DNA of 36,583 nucleotides from Sphingopyxis sp. RIFCSPHIGHO2_12_FULL_65_19 (lineage in GTDB: Bacteria; Pseudomonadota; Alphaproteobacteria; Sphingomonadales; Sphingomonadaceae). The position numbers and the translations under genes are program-made. Each line of letters opens with the position of its first letter. Within the stretch, counting starts at the first letter, position 1. Shown here in pieces: positions 14,893 through 22,494 of this stretch. The notes under the pieces are model-generated. The model made no database searches and was not told the origin of the DNA. It saw nothing but the letters and a program-made list of their open reading frames with translations. Location: NCBI RefSeq assembly GCF_001830555.1, contig NZ_MIAM01000044.1, forward strand, positions 1-36,583, in the 5' to 3' direction.

Positions 14893-16428
14893 CTATTTGA
14901 TTGCCGCCAGCACGTAGAGGAATTCGGCGAAACCCATCGTCGCGTCGACCAGCCCCGCGACCTTGGGATTGGTCGAATCGATGAGGAAATATTCGTCGGG
15001 GGCGTGCGCGCCCGAGCCGTGGCCGATACCGAAATGGGCGGCGGGGATGGACACCGGCGGCGCGGTGAAGGTCGCGCCGGGCCAGCTGCCGGCCATGCGC
15101 GGGTTGATGCTCGTCGCGATGCCAAGCTTTTTGTAGGTCGCGAGTTCGGAGCGGACGAGGCGGCTGTCCTCGGCGACCTCGGTCGGGTCGTAGCCGCCCG
15201 AGACATTCACCTCGACGTCGGTGAAGCCATGCTTGTCGAGATGCGCGCGAAGTTTCTTTTCGGCCTCGGCGCGCGTCTGGTTGGGGACGAGGCGAAGGTC
15301 GAGCTTCGCGACCGCCTTGCCCGGTAGCACCGTCTTGCCGCCGGGGCCGGTATAGCCCGCAACGAGTCCTTCGATATTGACCGTCGGTTCCTGCGCAAGG
15401 CGGGTGAGCGCGTCGGGGTAGGAGAGATTGTCGATCCAGTGGGTGATGCCGAGCGCCTGTTTCTGCGCGGCTTCGTCGCCCGCCTTTGCAGCCTCGCGGA
15501 TCAGCGATTTTTCGCGTTCGGTGAGTGGGCGGACATTTTCGTACCAGCCCTCGATCGCGGGCTTGTTGCCATCGGGGGTGACGAGCGTCTGGAGCGCCTG
15601 CACGAGCCGCCAGGCGGGCGAGTCGACCATGGCTTTGAGGCTCGAATGCACGTCGCCCTTGGGCCCGCGGCCCCATTTTTCGCCGCTCGCGATCAGTTCG
15701 AGTTCGATGATGCCTTTGGAGCCGAGGTTGACCGTGACATTGCCGGTCTTGCCCTGTGAGGCGAAGGGAATGAAGATGCCCTCGCATTTCTTCAATGCGG
15801 CGAGGATGTTGGGCTTGGTCGCGATCTGGCGGAAATGCGGCGATCCGATTTCCTCTTCGCCCTCGCAGACGAGCACGATATTGACGGGCAGCTTGCGCCC
15901 GGCGGCGCGGATCGCGTGGAGCGCGGCGAGGAAGGTCGCCTCGGGCCCCTTCTGGTTCACCGCGCCGCGGCCCATGATCGCCTGCCCGAAACCGGGGCGC
16001 TCGACCATCTTGCCCTCGAGCGGCGGCGACGACCATTCGGCGGGGTCGAACTGTTTAACGTCGTACATGAAATAGATGCCGAGCGTGCGCGGGGCGCCGA
16101 CGTTGATCGTGCCGAACACGCCGGGATGGCCGTCGGTCGGCACGATCTCGACATTGGTGAAGCCCGCGTCCTTCGCGAGCTCGGCCATATAGGCCGCGCC
16201 CTCCGCCATGCTGCGGTTCTCGGCGGCGATCGAGGGGAGGGCGATCCAGTCGCGGATGCGCTTGATCGAGGCGTCCTTGCCGGCTTCGGCGGCTTTGCGG
16301 ATATCGGCCATCGTGCCCGACTGCGCCCAGAGCGGGAGCGGCTGCATGAACGCGGCGCCCGCCCCCAGCATCGCGGTGCCGCGAATCATGTCGCGGCGGT
16401 TCAGCTTGTCGACGTTACGGAAATCCAT
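14893..16428 (-). CDS. M20 family metallopeptidase, Tat-exported, with altered metal-site residues
   Basis: 511 residues with a twin-arginine signal (NRRDMIRG, 10-17; hydrophobic core to about 36), so export of a folded enzyme is likely. The M20 fold shows CEGEEEIGSP (188-197, with the catalytic/metal Glu pair), GPKGDVHSS (dimer-domain His), KLDLRLVPNQT and GHGSGAHAPDEY. Two canonical ligand positions differ: the usual HYDVQP reads MYDVKQ (Met121 for His), and the usual GRGASDDKG reads GRGAVNQKG (Asn158 for the bridging Asp). The enzyme may bind one metal or act on an unusual peptide. The ATG at 16426-16428 places the Tat motif correctly. It stands alone on the minus strand. Confidence 0.9.
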   Translation of the reverse strand: MDFRNVDKLNRRDMIRGTAMLGAGAAFMQPLPLWAQSGTMADIRKAAEAGKDASIKRIRDWIALPSIAAENRSMAEGAAYMAELAKDAGFTNVEIVPTDGHPGVFGTINVGAPRTLGIYFMYDVKQFDPAEWSSPPLEGKMVERPGFGQAIMGRGAVNQKGPEATFLAALHAIRAAGRKLPVNIVLVCEGEEEIGSPHFRQIATKPNILAALKKCEGIFIPFASQGKTGNVTVNLGSKGIIELELIASGEKWGRGPKGDVHSSLKAMVDSPAWRLVQALQTLVTPDGNKPAIEGWYENVRPLTEREKSLIREAAKAGDEAAQKQALGITHWIDNLSYPDALTRLAQEPTVNIEGLVAGYTGPGGKTVLPGKAVAKLDLRLVPNQTRAEAEKKLRAHLDKHGFTDVEVNVSGGYDPTEVAEDSRLVRSELATYKKLGIATSINPRMAGSWPGATFTAPPVSIPAAHFGIGHGSGAHAPDEYFLIDSTNPKVAGLVDATMGFAEFLYVLAAIK

Positions 16429-16509
16429 GCTGCGTCCCCTGCCTGCTTCGTATGCGAAGCAATGTGCCGGATCGGCAGGGAAACGCAAGCGCGTGTCCGG
16501 AACTTGCCG

Positions 16510-17001
16510 TTACGAGACTGGAGGACGGCCGAATTCATGCCGCGCATTGCTGCCAAGCGTTAGCTCAAGAAAATCTGCCAAAGCCAATCCAGCGCGTCGT
16601 TCCCTGCTTGCGTTCCACAGCAGCAAAATCAGAGCGGCGGCGCACAGGGCTAGCATGATGGCGCCGGACAAGCCCATTCGGCCGTCACGGAATAATCCCA
16701 CGGCGATGACAGGAAGCAGCGCTCCCACGAGGCCCAGATAGAGCATGCCGTTGATGTCGGACCCAGACCGACCGGCGATCCGGCAACCCATCCCGTCATC
16801 ATGAATCCAGCCGATCAGCATGGGCCCTTGGCTATCCACTATGCTGTTCCACAAACAAATGAAGCGACCAAGGACAAAGCCACGCGGACCATCGGACGGA
16901 TCATACCACGTTTGTTTGCATTCCCGAATCCGGCTCTTGCTCTCGGCGAGGCCGAGCGGCGTCTTTAGTTCGAAGCCAAACCCGAGGGGTCGGAAGGCCA
17001 T
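16510..17001 (-). CDS. Low-GC membrane protein of unknown function downstream of fumarase
   Basis: 163 residues from the ATG at 16999-17001 (MAFRPLGFGFELKTPLGL). The N-terminal 85 residues look soluble, with Cys and Trp residues (KQTWYDPSDGPRG, GWIHDDGMGCRIAG). Two membrane helices follow (LYLGLVGALLPVIAVGLF and GAIMLALCAAALILLLW), then a short basic/acidic tail. I know no family. Its start lies 1 nt after the fumarase stop, so it should be translated from the fumarase message. Sampled 60-base rows run 48-63% G+C, clearly below its neighbours, which suggests later acquisition. Confidence 0.72.
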   Translation of the reverse strand: MAFRPLGFGFELKTPLGLAESKSRIRECKQTWYDPSDGPRGFVLGRFICLWNSIVDSQGPMLIGWIHDDGMGCRIAGRSGSDINGMLYLGLVGALLPVIAVGLFRDGRMGLSGAIMLALCAAALILLLWNASRERRAGLALADFLELTLGSNARHEFGRPPVS

Positions 17002-17002
17002 C

Positions 17003-18526
17003 TCACGCCTTCTCCAGCAGCCCCTCATCCTTGATCCGCTTCTGCCACAGCATCGGGGCGTTGACGTGGACGTTCTGGCCTTCGCTGTCGACCGCGACGG
17101 TGACGGGGAAATCGCTGACCTCGAATTCGTAGATCGCTTCCATGCCGAGGTCGGCGAAGCCGACGACCTGGCTGCCCTTGATCGCGCGCGACACGAGATA
17201 GGCGGCGCCGCCGACCGCCATCAGATAGGCGCTCTTGTGCTTGGCGATCGATTGCGTCGCGGCGGGGCCGCGTTCGGCCTTGCCGACGCAGGCGAGCAAG
17301 CCTTGGCCCAGCATCATGTCCATGAACTTGTCCATGCGCGTTGCGGTCGTGGGGCCGGCGGGGCCGACGATTTCCTCGCCGACCGGGTCGACGGGGCCGA
17401 CGTAGTAAATCACGCGGCCCTTGAATTCCACGGGCAGCTCTTCGCCCTTGGCGAGCATGTCGGCGATGCGTTTGTGCGCGGCGTCGCGGCCGGTGAGCAT
17501 CTTGCCGTTGAGCAAAAGCCGGTCGCCCTGTTTCCAGCTCGCGACGACTTCGGGGGTGAGATTGTCGAGATCGACGCGGATTGCGGCCGTGTCGGGCTGC
17601 CAGTCGATCTGCGGATAGTCGGCGAGCACCGGCGGTTCGAGGAAAGCGGGCCCGCTGCCGTCGAGCGTGACATGGGCGTGGCGGGTCGCGGCGCAATTGG
17701 GGATCATCGCGACGGGTTTCGACGCGGCGTGGGTCGGCCAGTCGGCGATCTTGACATCGAGCACGGTCGCGAGGCCGCCAAGCCCCTGCGCGCCGATGCC
17801 GAGCGCATTGACCTTTTCATAAAGCTCGATGCGCAGTTCCTCGGTCGGCGACGACGGCCCGCGCGCGAGCAGCTCGGTCATGTCGATCGGGTCCATCAGC
17901 GACTGCTTGGCGAGCAGCATCGCCTTTTCCGCGGTGCCGCCGATGCCGATGCCGAGCATCCCCGGCGGGCACCAGCCGGCGCCCATCTGCGGCACCATTT
18001 CGAGCACCCAGTCGACGATGCTGTCGCTGGGGTTCATCATCTTGAACTTCGATTTATTCTCGCTGCCGCCGCCCTTTGCGGCGACGTCGATGTGGACCTT
18101 GGCGCCGGGGACCATCTCGACGTTGAGGACCGAGGGCGTATTGTCTTTGGTGTTGACGCGGCTGAACGCGGGGTCGGCGAGGATCGAGGCGCGCAGCTTG
18201 TTTTCGGGGTGGAGATAGGCTTTGCGCACGCCCTCATCGACCACCTGTTGCAGGCTGCGGGGGCTGTCGAGGCGGCAATCCATGCCCCATTTGATGAAGA
18301 CGGTGACGATGCCGGTGTCCTGGCAGATCGGGCGGTGCCCCTCGGCGCACATGCGGCTGTTCGAGAGAATCTGCGCCATCGCATCCTTCGCGGCGGGCGA
18401 GACTTCGCGCTCATAGGCGGCGCCCAGCGCGCGGATATAGTCCATCGGATGAAAATAGCTGATGTACTGGAGCGCGTCGGCGATCGTTTCGATCAGGTCG
18501 TCTTCGCGGATGATCACGGTGTTCAT
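17003..18526 (-). CDS. Fumarate hydratase, class I (FumA type, [4Fe-4S])
   Basis: 507 residues of the iron-sulfur class I fumarases, which interconvert fumarate and malate in the TCA cycle. Cluster-cysteine regions are visible as PICQDTG (near 67), GWCPPGMLGIGIGG (near 180) and IPNCAATRH (near 275). The C-terminal domain holds VGPAGPTTATRMD and GKAERGPAA. Alpha and beta parts are in one chain, as in FumA/FumB. The start ATG at 18524-18526 follows GAAAGG about 7 nt upstream; the longer frame is not conserved. Class I enzymes are oxygen-sensitive, which sits well with the SoxR module nearby only as speculation. A low-GC membrane protein gene follows at once. Confidence 0.95.
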   Translation of the reverse strand: MNTVIIREDDLIETIADALQYISYFHPMDYIRALGAAYEREVSPAAKDAMAQILSNSRMCAEGHRPICQDTGIVTVFIKWGMDCRLDSPRSLQQVVDEGVRKAYLHPENKLRASILADPAFSRVNTKDNTPSVLNVEMVPGAKVHIDVAAKGGGSENKSKFKMMNPSDSIVDWVLEMVPQMGAGWCPPGMLGIGIGGTAEKAMLLAKQSLMDPIDMTELLARGPSSPTEELRIELYEKVNALGIGAQGLGGLATVLDVKIADWPTHAASKPVAMIPNCAATRHAHVTLDGSGPAFLEPPVLADYPQIDWQPDTAAIRVDLDNLTPEVVASWKQGDRLLLNGKMLTGRDAAHKRIADMLAKGEELPVEFKGRVIYYVGPVDPVGEEIVGPAGPTTATRMDKFMDMMLGQGLLACVGKAERGPAATQSIAKHKSAYLMAVGGAAYLVSRAIKGSQVVGFADLGMEAIYEFEVSDFPVTVAVDSEGQNVHVNAPMLWQKRIKDEGLLEKA

Positions 18527-18611
18527 GTGCAGCCTTTCGCCCTTTTTTAAGGATTCGCGGGCCTCCCTAGACCCGGCGGCGCGCGACGGAAAGAGGCTCA
18601 TATTGTTCAGT

Positions 18612-18637
18612 GTCATCCCGGCCTTCACCGGGATGAC
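18612..18637. repeat. GTCATCCCGG hairpin (REP-like)
   Basis: Perfect 10-bp arms GTCATCCCGG (18612-18621) and CCGGGATGAC (18628-18637) enclose CCTTCA. It lies past the stop of the 279-residue membrane protein gene and upstream of the fumarase gene. It shares its arm with the element at 4142 and may act as a terminator for the upstream gene. Confidence 0.7.
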
Positions 18638-18661
18638 GAGGCTGTTGGAGCGTCTTGCGCG

Positions 18662-19501
18662 CTAATTTTGTCGCCGGCCGAAGATTTTGCGCGGTCCGGC
18701 ACGTCCGGCCGGAATCGCGTCCGGTTCGGGCGTCGGCGCGCCCATATCGACCAGTGGCCGGTGCCGCGCGAAAGCCCGCCAGCTTCCCGCCGCGGCCAGC
18801 GCGAGGAGGAGCAGCCAGCCGCCCGCCGCCGACGGAATCAGCGCCCAGGCAAAGGCGGCGGGGGTGATGACGGCCATGACCGTCGGGATCGCGGCGAGGA
18901 TCGCGATCGTCCCGAACAGCGTCCACCAGCCGCCGATCCGGGTCGCCGCACCGCCGATCGCGACGTTGGTTGCCGCCAGAGCCAGGAATTTCGCCGCGAC
19001 AGGATAGGGCAGGGTCGCCATCGCGGGCGAATAGTCGCCCGCGGTAAAGGCGGCCTGGATGTCGAGCAGCAGCCAGTTTTCATAGGCGTCGCACAGCATC
19101 GCCGCGACGGGCAGCATCGCCGCGGCGAGGATCGCGCGAAGGCGCAGCTCGCGCCACAGGGCGATGCAACCACCGGCCAGAAAACCGGCGTAGAGCAGCA
19201 TGTAGAGATAGTCGCGCTCGTTGCCGGTCCGCATCGCGGCGAGGCGCGCGACCTGTTGCGGGTCGGTGAAGAAGCCGAAGATCGCTTCGAGATCGGCCTG
19301 GCTGCCGGCAAATTCAAAGGCGAGGACGGGCGGGCCATAGCCGGGCGCGATGTCATGCCCCGATGGCGGAAAGACCTGCGACAAATGCGCGCCGAAGAGC
19401 AGGGTGGCGATGCCGAACGCCAAGGTCCAATACCACCAGCGCGTCGGCGCTGTCGGCCGTGCCCGCTGCGCCTCGATCCAATGCTGAAGCCCCCCGAACA
19501 T
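18662..19501 (-). CDS. Integral membrane protein of unknown function
   Basis: 279 residues with about six hydrophobic segments (for example WTLAFGIATLLFGAHL near 25-40, LLYAGFLAGGCIALW, AAAMLPVAAMLCDAYENWLL, LAALAATNVAI, TLFGTIAILAAIPTVMAVI and GGWLLLLALAAAGSW). An extramembrane loop after the first helix contains PPSGHDIAPGYGPPV and acidic residues, and the C-terminus is basic (RKIFGRRQN). I do not recognise a family or active-site motif. The ATG at 19499-19501 is followed by MFGGLQHWIEAQ. The Zur-like gene ends 34 nt upstream on the same strand, so read-through from that unit is possible. Confidence 0.75.
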   Translation of the reverse strand: MFGGLQHWIEAQRARPTAPTRWWYWTLAFGIATLLFGAHLSQVFPPSGHDIAPGYGPPVLAFEFAGSQADLEAIFGFFTDPQQVARLAAMRTGNERDYLYMLLYAGFLAGGCIALWRELRLRAILAAAMLPVAAMLCDAYENWLLLDIQAAFTAGDYSPAMATLPYPVAAKFLALAATNVAIGGAATRIGGWWTLFGTIAILAAIPTVMAVITPAAFAWALIPSAAGGWLLLLALAAAGSWRAFARHRPLVDMGAPTPEPDAIPAGRAGPRKIFGRRQN

Positions 19502-19535
19502 CGCCTAAATGTCCGGTGGAGCGCGGCGGCTCACC

Positions 19536-20000
19536 TTATTGGCACTCGGCGCATTTGCCGCGCACCTCGATCACCGGGCGCTCGGCGGCAAAGCCCGTCG
19601 CTTCGGCCGCGGCGCGGACGCCGCCCGAAATCTTGTCATTGTCGACATGCACCGCGGTGCCGCACGTATCGCAGATCAGGAAGATGCAGTCGTGCAGGCA
19701 GCCCGGATGGCTGTTCGCGACAAAGGCGTTCGCGCTCTCGACACGGCGGACCAAGTTATTCGCGACGAACAGGTCGAGGATGCGGTAAACGCTGTTCGGC
19801 GCGACGCGCTTGCCGCGAGCCTTCGACACGATGTCGGCAATTTCATAGGCGCTGGCGGGTTTGCCGATTTCGGCGACCGCGTCGAAAATCTCGGCGCGCA
19901 TATCGGTCCAGGCTTCGCCCGCGCCCTCGAGCGCGGTTTGCGCCGCCTTGGCGAGCGAGGCGCCGCTGGCCTCGACGTGCGGATGATCATGCTTGCCCAT
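19536..20000 (-). CDS. Fur family transcriptional regulator, Zur-like
   Basis: 154 residues with a His-rich start (MGKHDHPHVE), a winged helix (about 30-92, with KRVAPNSVYRILDLFVANNLVRR) and the C-terminal dimer/metal domain. Structural zinc ligands Cys110/Cys113 (CDTC) and Cys150/Cys153 (CAEC) are clear, and SHPGCLHDCIFLI supplies further His/Cys ligands. The shape matches Zur more than Fur. It should repress zinc uptake when zinc is bound. It follows a MerC-family gene on the same strand after 101 nt, with a hairpin in the gap. The frame extends upstream without conservation, so I use the ATG at 19998-20000. Confidence 0.87.
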   Translation of the reverse strand: MGKHDHPHVEASGASLAKAAQTALEGAGEAWTDMRAEIFDAVAEIGKPASAYEIADIVSKARGKRVAPNSVYRILDLFVANNLVRRVESANAFVANSHPGCLHDCIFLICDTCGTAVHVDNDKISGGVRAAAEATGFAAERPVIEVRGKCAECQ

Positions 20001-20065
20001 TGGCGTTTCCTCAGGCGTGGGAAATCCCGCGCTAACTATCGCTGCAATGTAGGCTGTTTGGCGCG

Positions 20066-20084
20066 TGCCCGCAAGTTGCGGGCA
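20066..20084 (-). terminator. Hairpin between merC-like and zur-like genes
   Basis: TGCCCGCA and TGCGGGCA arms surround AGT in the 101-nt gap. It could reduce transcription from the merC-like gene into the regulator. No T-run follows on the minus strand, so a full stop is doubtful. Confidence 0.35.
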
Positions 20085-20101
20085 TATCCAATGCGGTGCG
20101 A

Positions 20102-20557
20102 TCAGTGCCGCGCACGGCGGTTGAGGTCGTGACCCAGCGCGACGACCGCCACGCCGATCATCGTCGCGACGACTTCGCTGCCGTCGTGCGGCCGCGACAG
20201 CGCACCCGCCATCATGCCCAGCCCAAAGCTGCCGACCGCGAAAGGCATCATATAGCCGTGGCTGAGCACGCCCGAAACGAGGGTGATCAGGGCAAAGCCG
20301 ATCGCGACGATCAGCCCGATTTCGTGGAACAGGTGGTTTTCGAGAAACACCCCGCCGACCGATGCGATCGAGGCGAAAAAGATCGTCGTCGCGAGGCAAT
20401 GGACGAGACAAAGTCCCGACAGGCCCATCGCCAGCTGGTCGCCCGACAGCGACGTCAGCGGCCGCGAATCGCGCGCAGTCCTCACCAGCGCGGCCCCCCG
20501 TTCCAAGAAGGAGGCGGGGCGCGTCAGGACAGGGGCAGGGCTGGCGACATGGGTCAC
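20102..20557 (-). CDS. MerC domain membrane protein
   Basis: 151 residues from a GTG at 20555-20557, with GGAG 6-9 nt upstream. Four hydrophobic segments follow a soluble N-terminus of about 40 residues. The MerC-type metal site reads SGLCLVHCLATT (Cys50, His53, Cys54). Histidines cluster in later loops (ENHLFHE, LSHGYM, RPHDG, LGHD). MerC proteins are known as mercuric-ion transporters of mer operons, but no merA, merT, merP or merR is present. Position beside a Zur-like regulator and a Zur-like operator suggest zinc transport instead. Confidence 0.85.
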   Translation of the reverse strand: MTHVASPAPVLTRPASFLERGAALVRTARDSRPLTSLSGDQLAMGLSGLCLVHCLATTIFFASIASVGGVFLENHLFHEIGLIVAIGFALITLVSGVLSHGYMMPFAVGSFGLGMMAGALSRPHDGSEVVATMIGVAVVALGHDLNRRARH

Positions 20558-20588
20558 CCGATTCTCCGTTGGGGCAATTGCGATGCTG

Positions 20589-20617
20589 GATATGGCATAA
20601 CATGACAGAGGTTACAA
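20589..20617 (-). promoter_or_regulatory. Promoter of the merC-like gene with Zur-like box
   Basis: On the minus strand, -35 TTGTAA (20612-20617) and -10 CATATC (20589-20594) have a 17-bp spacer. ATGGCATAACAT (plus strand, 20592-20603) matches the core ATGTTATAACAT of alphaproteobacterial Zur sites, as I recall it, at 10 of 12 positions and overlaps the -10, the right place for repression. Confidence 0.5.
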
Positions 20618-20680
20618 TGTCTCATTGCAGGCGACCCGGACGCATCGCCATTTCTGGCAGGAACGGCCGGCGCTCGAAAA

Positions 20681-20716
20681 ATTTACGCAGTCTATTGCGC
20701 AATATACTGCATAAAT
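20681..20716. promoter_or_regulatory. 36-nt near-perfect palindrome, likely MarR operator
   Basis: Sixteen of 18 base pairs match around the centre 20698/20699. The core is TATTGCGCAATA (20693-20704) and the outer arms are ATTTACGCAG and CTGCATAAAT; the two mismatched pairs are at 20686/20711 and 20692/20705. It ends 13 nt before the marR start codon, so the protein probably represses itself here. Confidence 0.75.
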
Positions 20717-20729
20717 CTATTGGACGGGC

Positions 20730-21236
20730 ATGAACCAGCGCGATTTCTACGATAACCCGGTCATTCAGAAAGCCTATACGGCCAAAAAGCTGCTCGACCT
20801 GGCGTTTCTGATCCAGGGTCAGGTGACCGAGGTTTATGCCCACAAAGGCATGATCTTTCCGGTCAGTTGCTCGTCCACCCTGCTTTTCCTCAGCAAGCGG
20901 GGGCCGGCGTCGGTGACCGAAGTGGCGCGTGCGTTGCAGCATCCGCATCAAACGGTCGCCCAACATATCGCGACGCTGGGAAAGCTGCGCATCATCGACA
21001 AGCGCGCCGACGAAACCGACCGGCGGCGCATCGAATATGTGCTGACCGATGTCGGCACGGCACAGGCCGAGCTTCTCGATGCGTATAATATGGAAGCTGC
21101 GGAGGTTTTCGAGCGGCTGAACCGCGATATCGGCACCGACCTTGGCGATGTGCTCGACATAGCCATCGCCGCCCTCAGCCGCCAGACAATGGCCGACCGC
21201 TTTTGGGATTTGTTCGAGCTGGGATCTGCGAAATGA
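20730..21236 (+). CDS. MarR family transcriptional regulator
   Basis: 168 residues with a winged helix-turn-helix at about 50-110 (SSTLLFLSKRGPASVTEVARAL, then HQTVAQHIATLGKLRIIDKR and the wing DETDRRRIEYVLT), flanked by helices for dimerisation. The ligand is unknown. A near-perfect 36-nt palindrome lies just upstream, indicating autoregulation. Its stop codon overlaps the ATG of the serine hydrolase gene (ATGA), so the two are made from one message. I would expect the ligand to relate to the hydrolase substrate or to an antibiotic, but this is inference. Confidence 0.88.
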   Translation: MNQRDFYDNPVIQKAYTAKKLLDLAFLIQGQVTEVYAHKGMIFPVSCSSTLLFLSKRGPASVTEVARALQHPHQTVAQHIATLGKLRIIDKRADETDRRRIEYVLTDVGTAQAELLDAYNMEAAEVFERLNRDIGTDLGDVLDIAIAALSRQTMADRFWDLFELGSAK

Positions 21237-22471
21237 TGAAAAAGCTGCTCGGCGTCCTTCTCGTCCTTGTCGTCGCCGCCATCGGCTATTGGTTGGTCGC
21301 GCCGCGGCAGCCGATGATTTCGGACGCGGCGAAAAGCTTCGACGGTTTTGCGGCCGCGCTGATCGACGAACAGGCGATCCCCGGCCTCGCGATCGCCGTC
21401 GTGAAGGACCGGAAAATCGTTCACATGCGGGGCTATGGCTTCGCCGACCTTCGTTCGCGCAGGCCGATGACCCCCGACACGCCGATGAACATCGCGTCGA
21501 TCAGCAAACCGATCCTGGGCATCGTCCTGTTGCAATTGCGCGACAAGGGGCGGCTGGATCTGGATGCGGATATCAACCGCTTTCTGCCGTTTCGCGTCGA
21601 TCATCCGCAGGCGAAGGGGCGCCCGATCACGCTTCGCCAACTGGCGACGCACACGTCGGGTATCGCCGATTATTATGACACCGCGGATTACCAGCCAGGC
21701 GCGGATTCGCCGACGCCGCTGACCATGTATCTGCGAAGCCTGCTGTCGCCCGCAGGCGCCCGATATGATGCCGGGGCGCATTATCTGGACGCCCAGCCCG
21801 GGACGGCGCGCGAATATAGCAACCTCGGCGCGGGCGTTGCGGGGGCGGTCGCCGAGCGCGCGGGCGGCGCGCCGCTCGCTGCGTTGGCGCGGGACAATAT
21901 CTTTGCGCCGCTGGGAATGGCGAACAGTTCGTGGCTGCTCGCCGACTATCCGGCCGGCAAGCTCGCGACCCGGTATGAAGTATATCAATGCCTTCCCTAC
22001 ACCGGCCTGTGCGCGAGCACGGGGGAGCCGAAGCGCAATTACCTGATCGGCAAGATATTCCGTCCGGCGCACGCCGATCGCCGCGTCGAACCCTATCCGC
22101 AATTCGGCAATCCCAATTATCCCGATGGCGGGGTGAACGCATCGGCGCGCGATCTGACGCTGTTGGCGCAAAGCCTGTTGGCAGACGGCAAGGCGGGCGA
22201 TGGCCGATTGCTTTCGCCTGCCGCGTTCGACGAGATGCTGAAGCTACAGCTGCCGCCCGACATCGACGACCGGCAGCGGTTCTTCTGGCGCGACCGCGAC
22301 GGGATGACCGGCCATGCCGGATCGGACGACGGCGTTTACACCAGCTTCTATTTTGACCGGGCAAAGGGGGACGCCATCATCGTGCTGATGAATCGCACCC
22401 CGGACCTGGAGACGGAAAATGCGATGGCGCGCCTGTTTGCGCGCATCAAGACCGACCTGTTGCGGCGATAG
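21233..22471 (+). CDS. Serine hydrolase, beta-lactamase/class C family
   Basis: 412 residues with an N-terminal membrane anchor or signal (KKLLGVLLVLVVAAIGYWLVA, 3-23, no clear signal-peptidase site), so a periplasmic anchored enzyme is likely. The catalytic motifs are intact: SxxK as Ser89-Ile-Ser-Lys92 (NIASISKP), YSN at 195-197 and HAG at 361-363. Family members include AmpC, D-amino-acid peptidases and esterases, so the substrate is not clear. The ATG at 21233 overlaps the marR stop; an ATG one codon later is possible. Length near 410 fits the family. Confidence 0.9.
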   Translation: MMKKLLGVLLVLVVAAIGYWLVAPRQPMISDAAKSFDGFAAALIDEQAIPGLAIAVVKDRKIVHMRGYGFADLRSRRPMTPDTPMNIASISKPILGIVLLQLRDKGRLDLDADINRFLPFRVDHPQAKGRPITLRQLATHTSGIADYYDTADYQPGADSPTPLTMYLRSLLSPAGARYDAGAHYLDAQPGTAREYSNLGAGVAGAVAERAGGAPLAALARDNIFAPLGMANSSWLLADYPAGKLATRYEVYQCLPYTGLCASTGEPKRNYLIGKIFRPAHADRRVEPYPQFGNPNYPDGGVNASARDLTLLAQSLLADGKAGDGRLLSPAAFDEMLKLQLPPDIDDRQRFFWRDRDGMTGHAGSDDGVYTSFYFDRAKGDAIIVLMNRTPDLETENAMARLFARIKTDLLRR

Positions 22472-22494
22472 GCACGGCCGGAGCCGACGAGGCG

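Noticed and set aside
11095..16036. Long antisense frames (11095-13320, 13583-16036)
   Set aside because: They overlap trcR, the MBL hydrolase, the DUF481 protein and the M20 peptidase, all of which have clear motifs in the other frame.
16820..18550. Plus-strand frame across fumarase
   Set aside because: It is antisense to the fumarase, whose iron-sulfur cysteines and family blocks are in the minus frame.
20102..20557. Mercury-resistance operon
   Set aside because: Only the MerC-like protein is present; there is no merA, merR, merT or merP. The neighbour is Zur-like.
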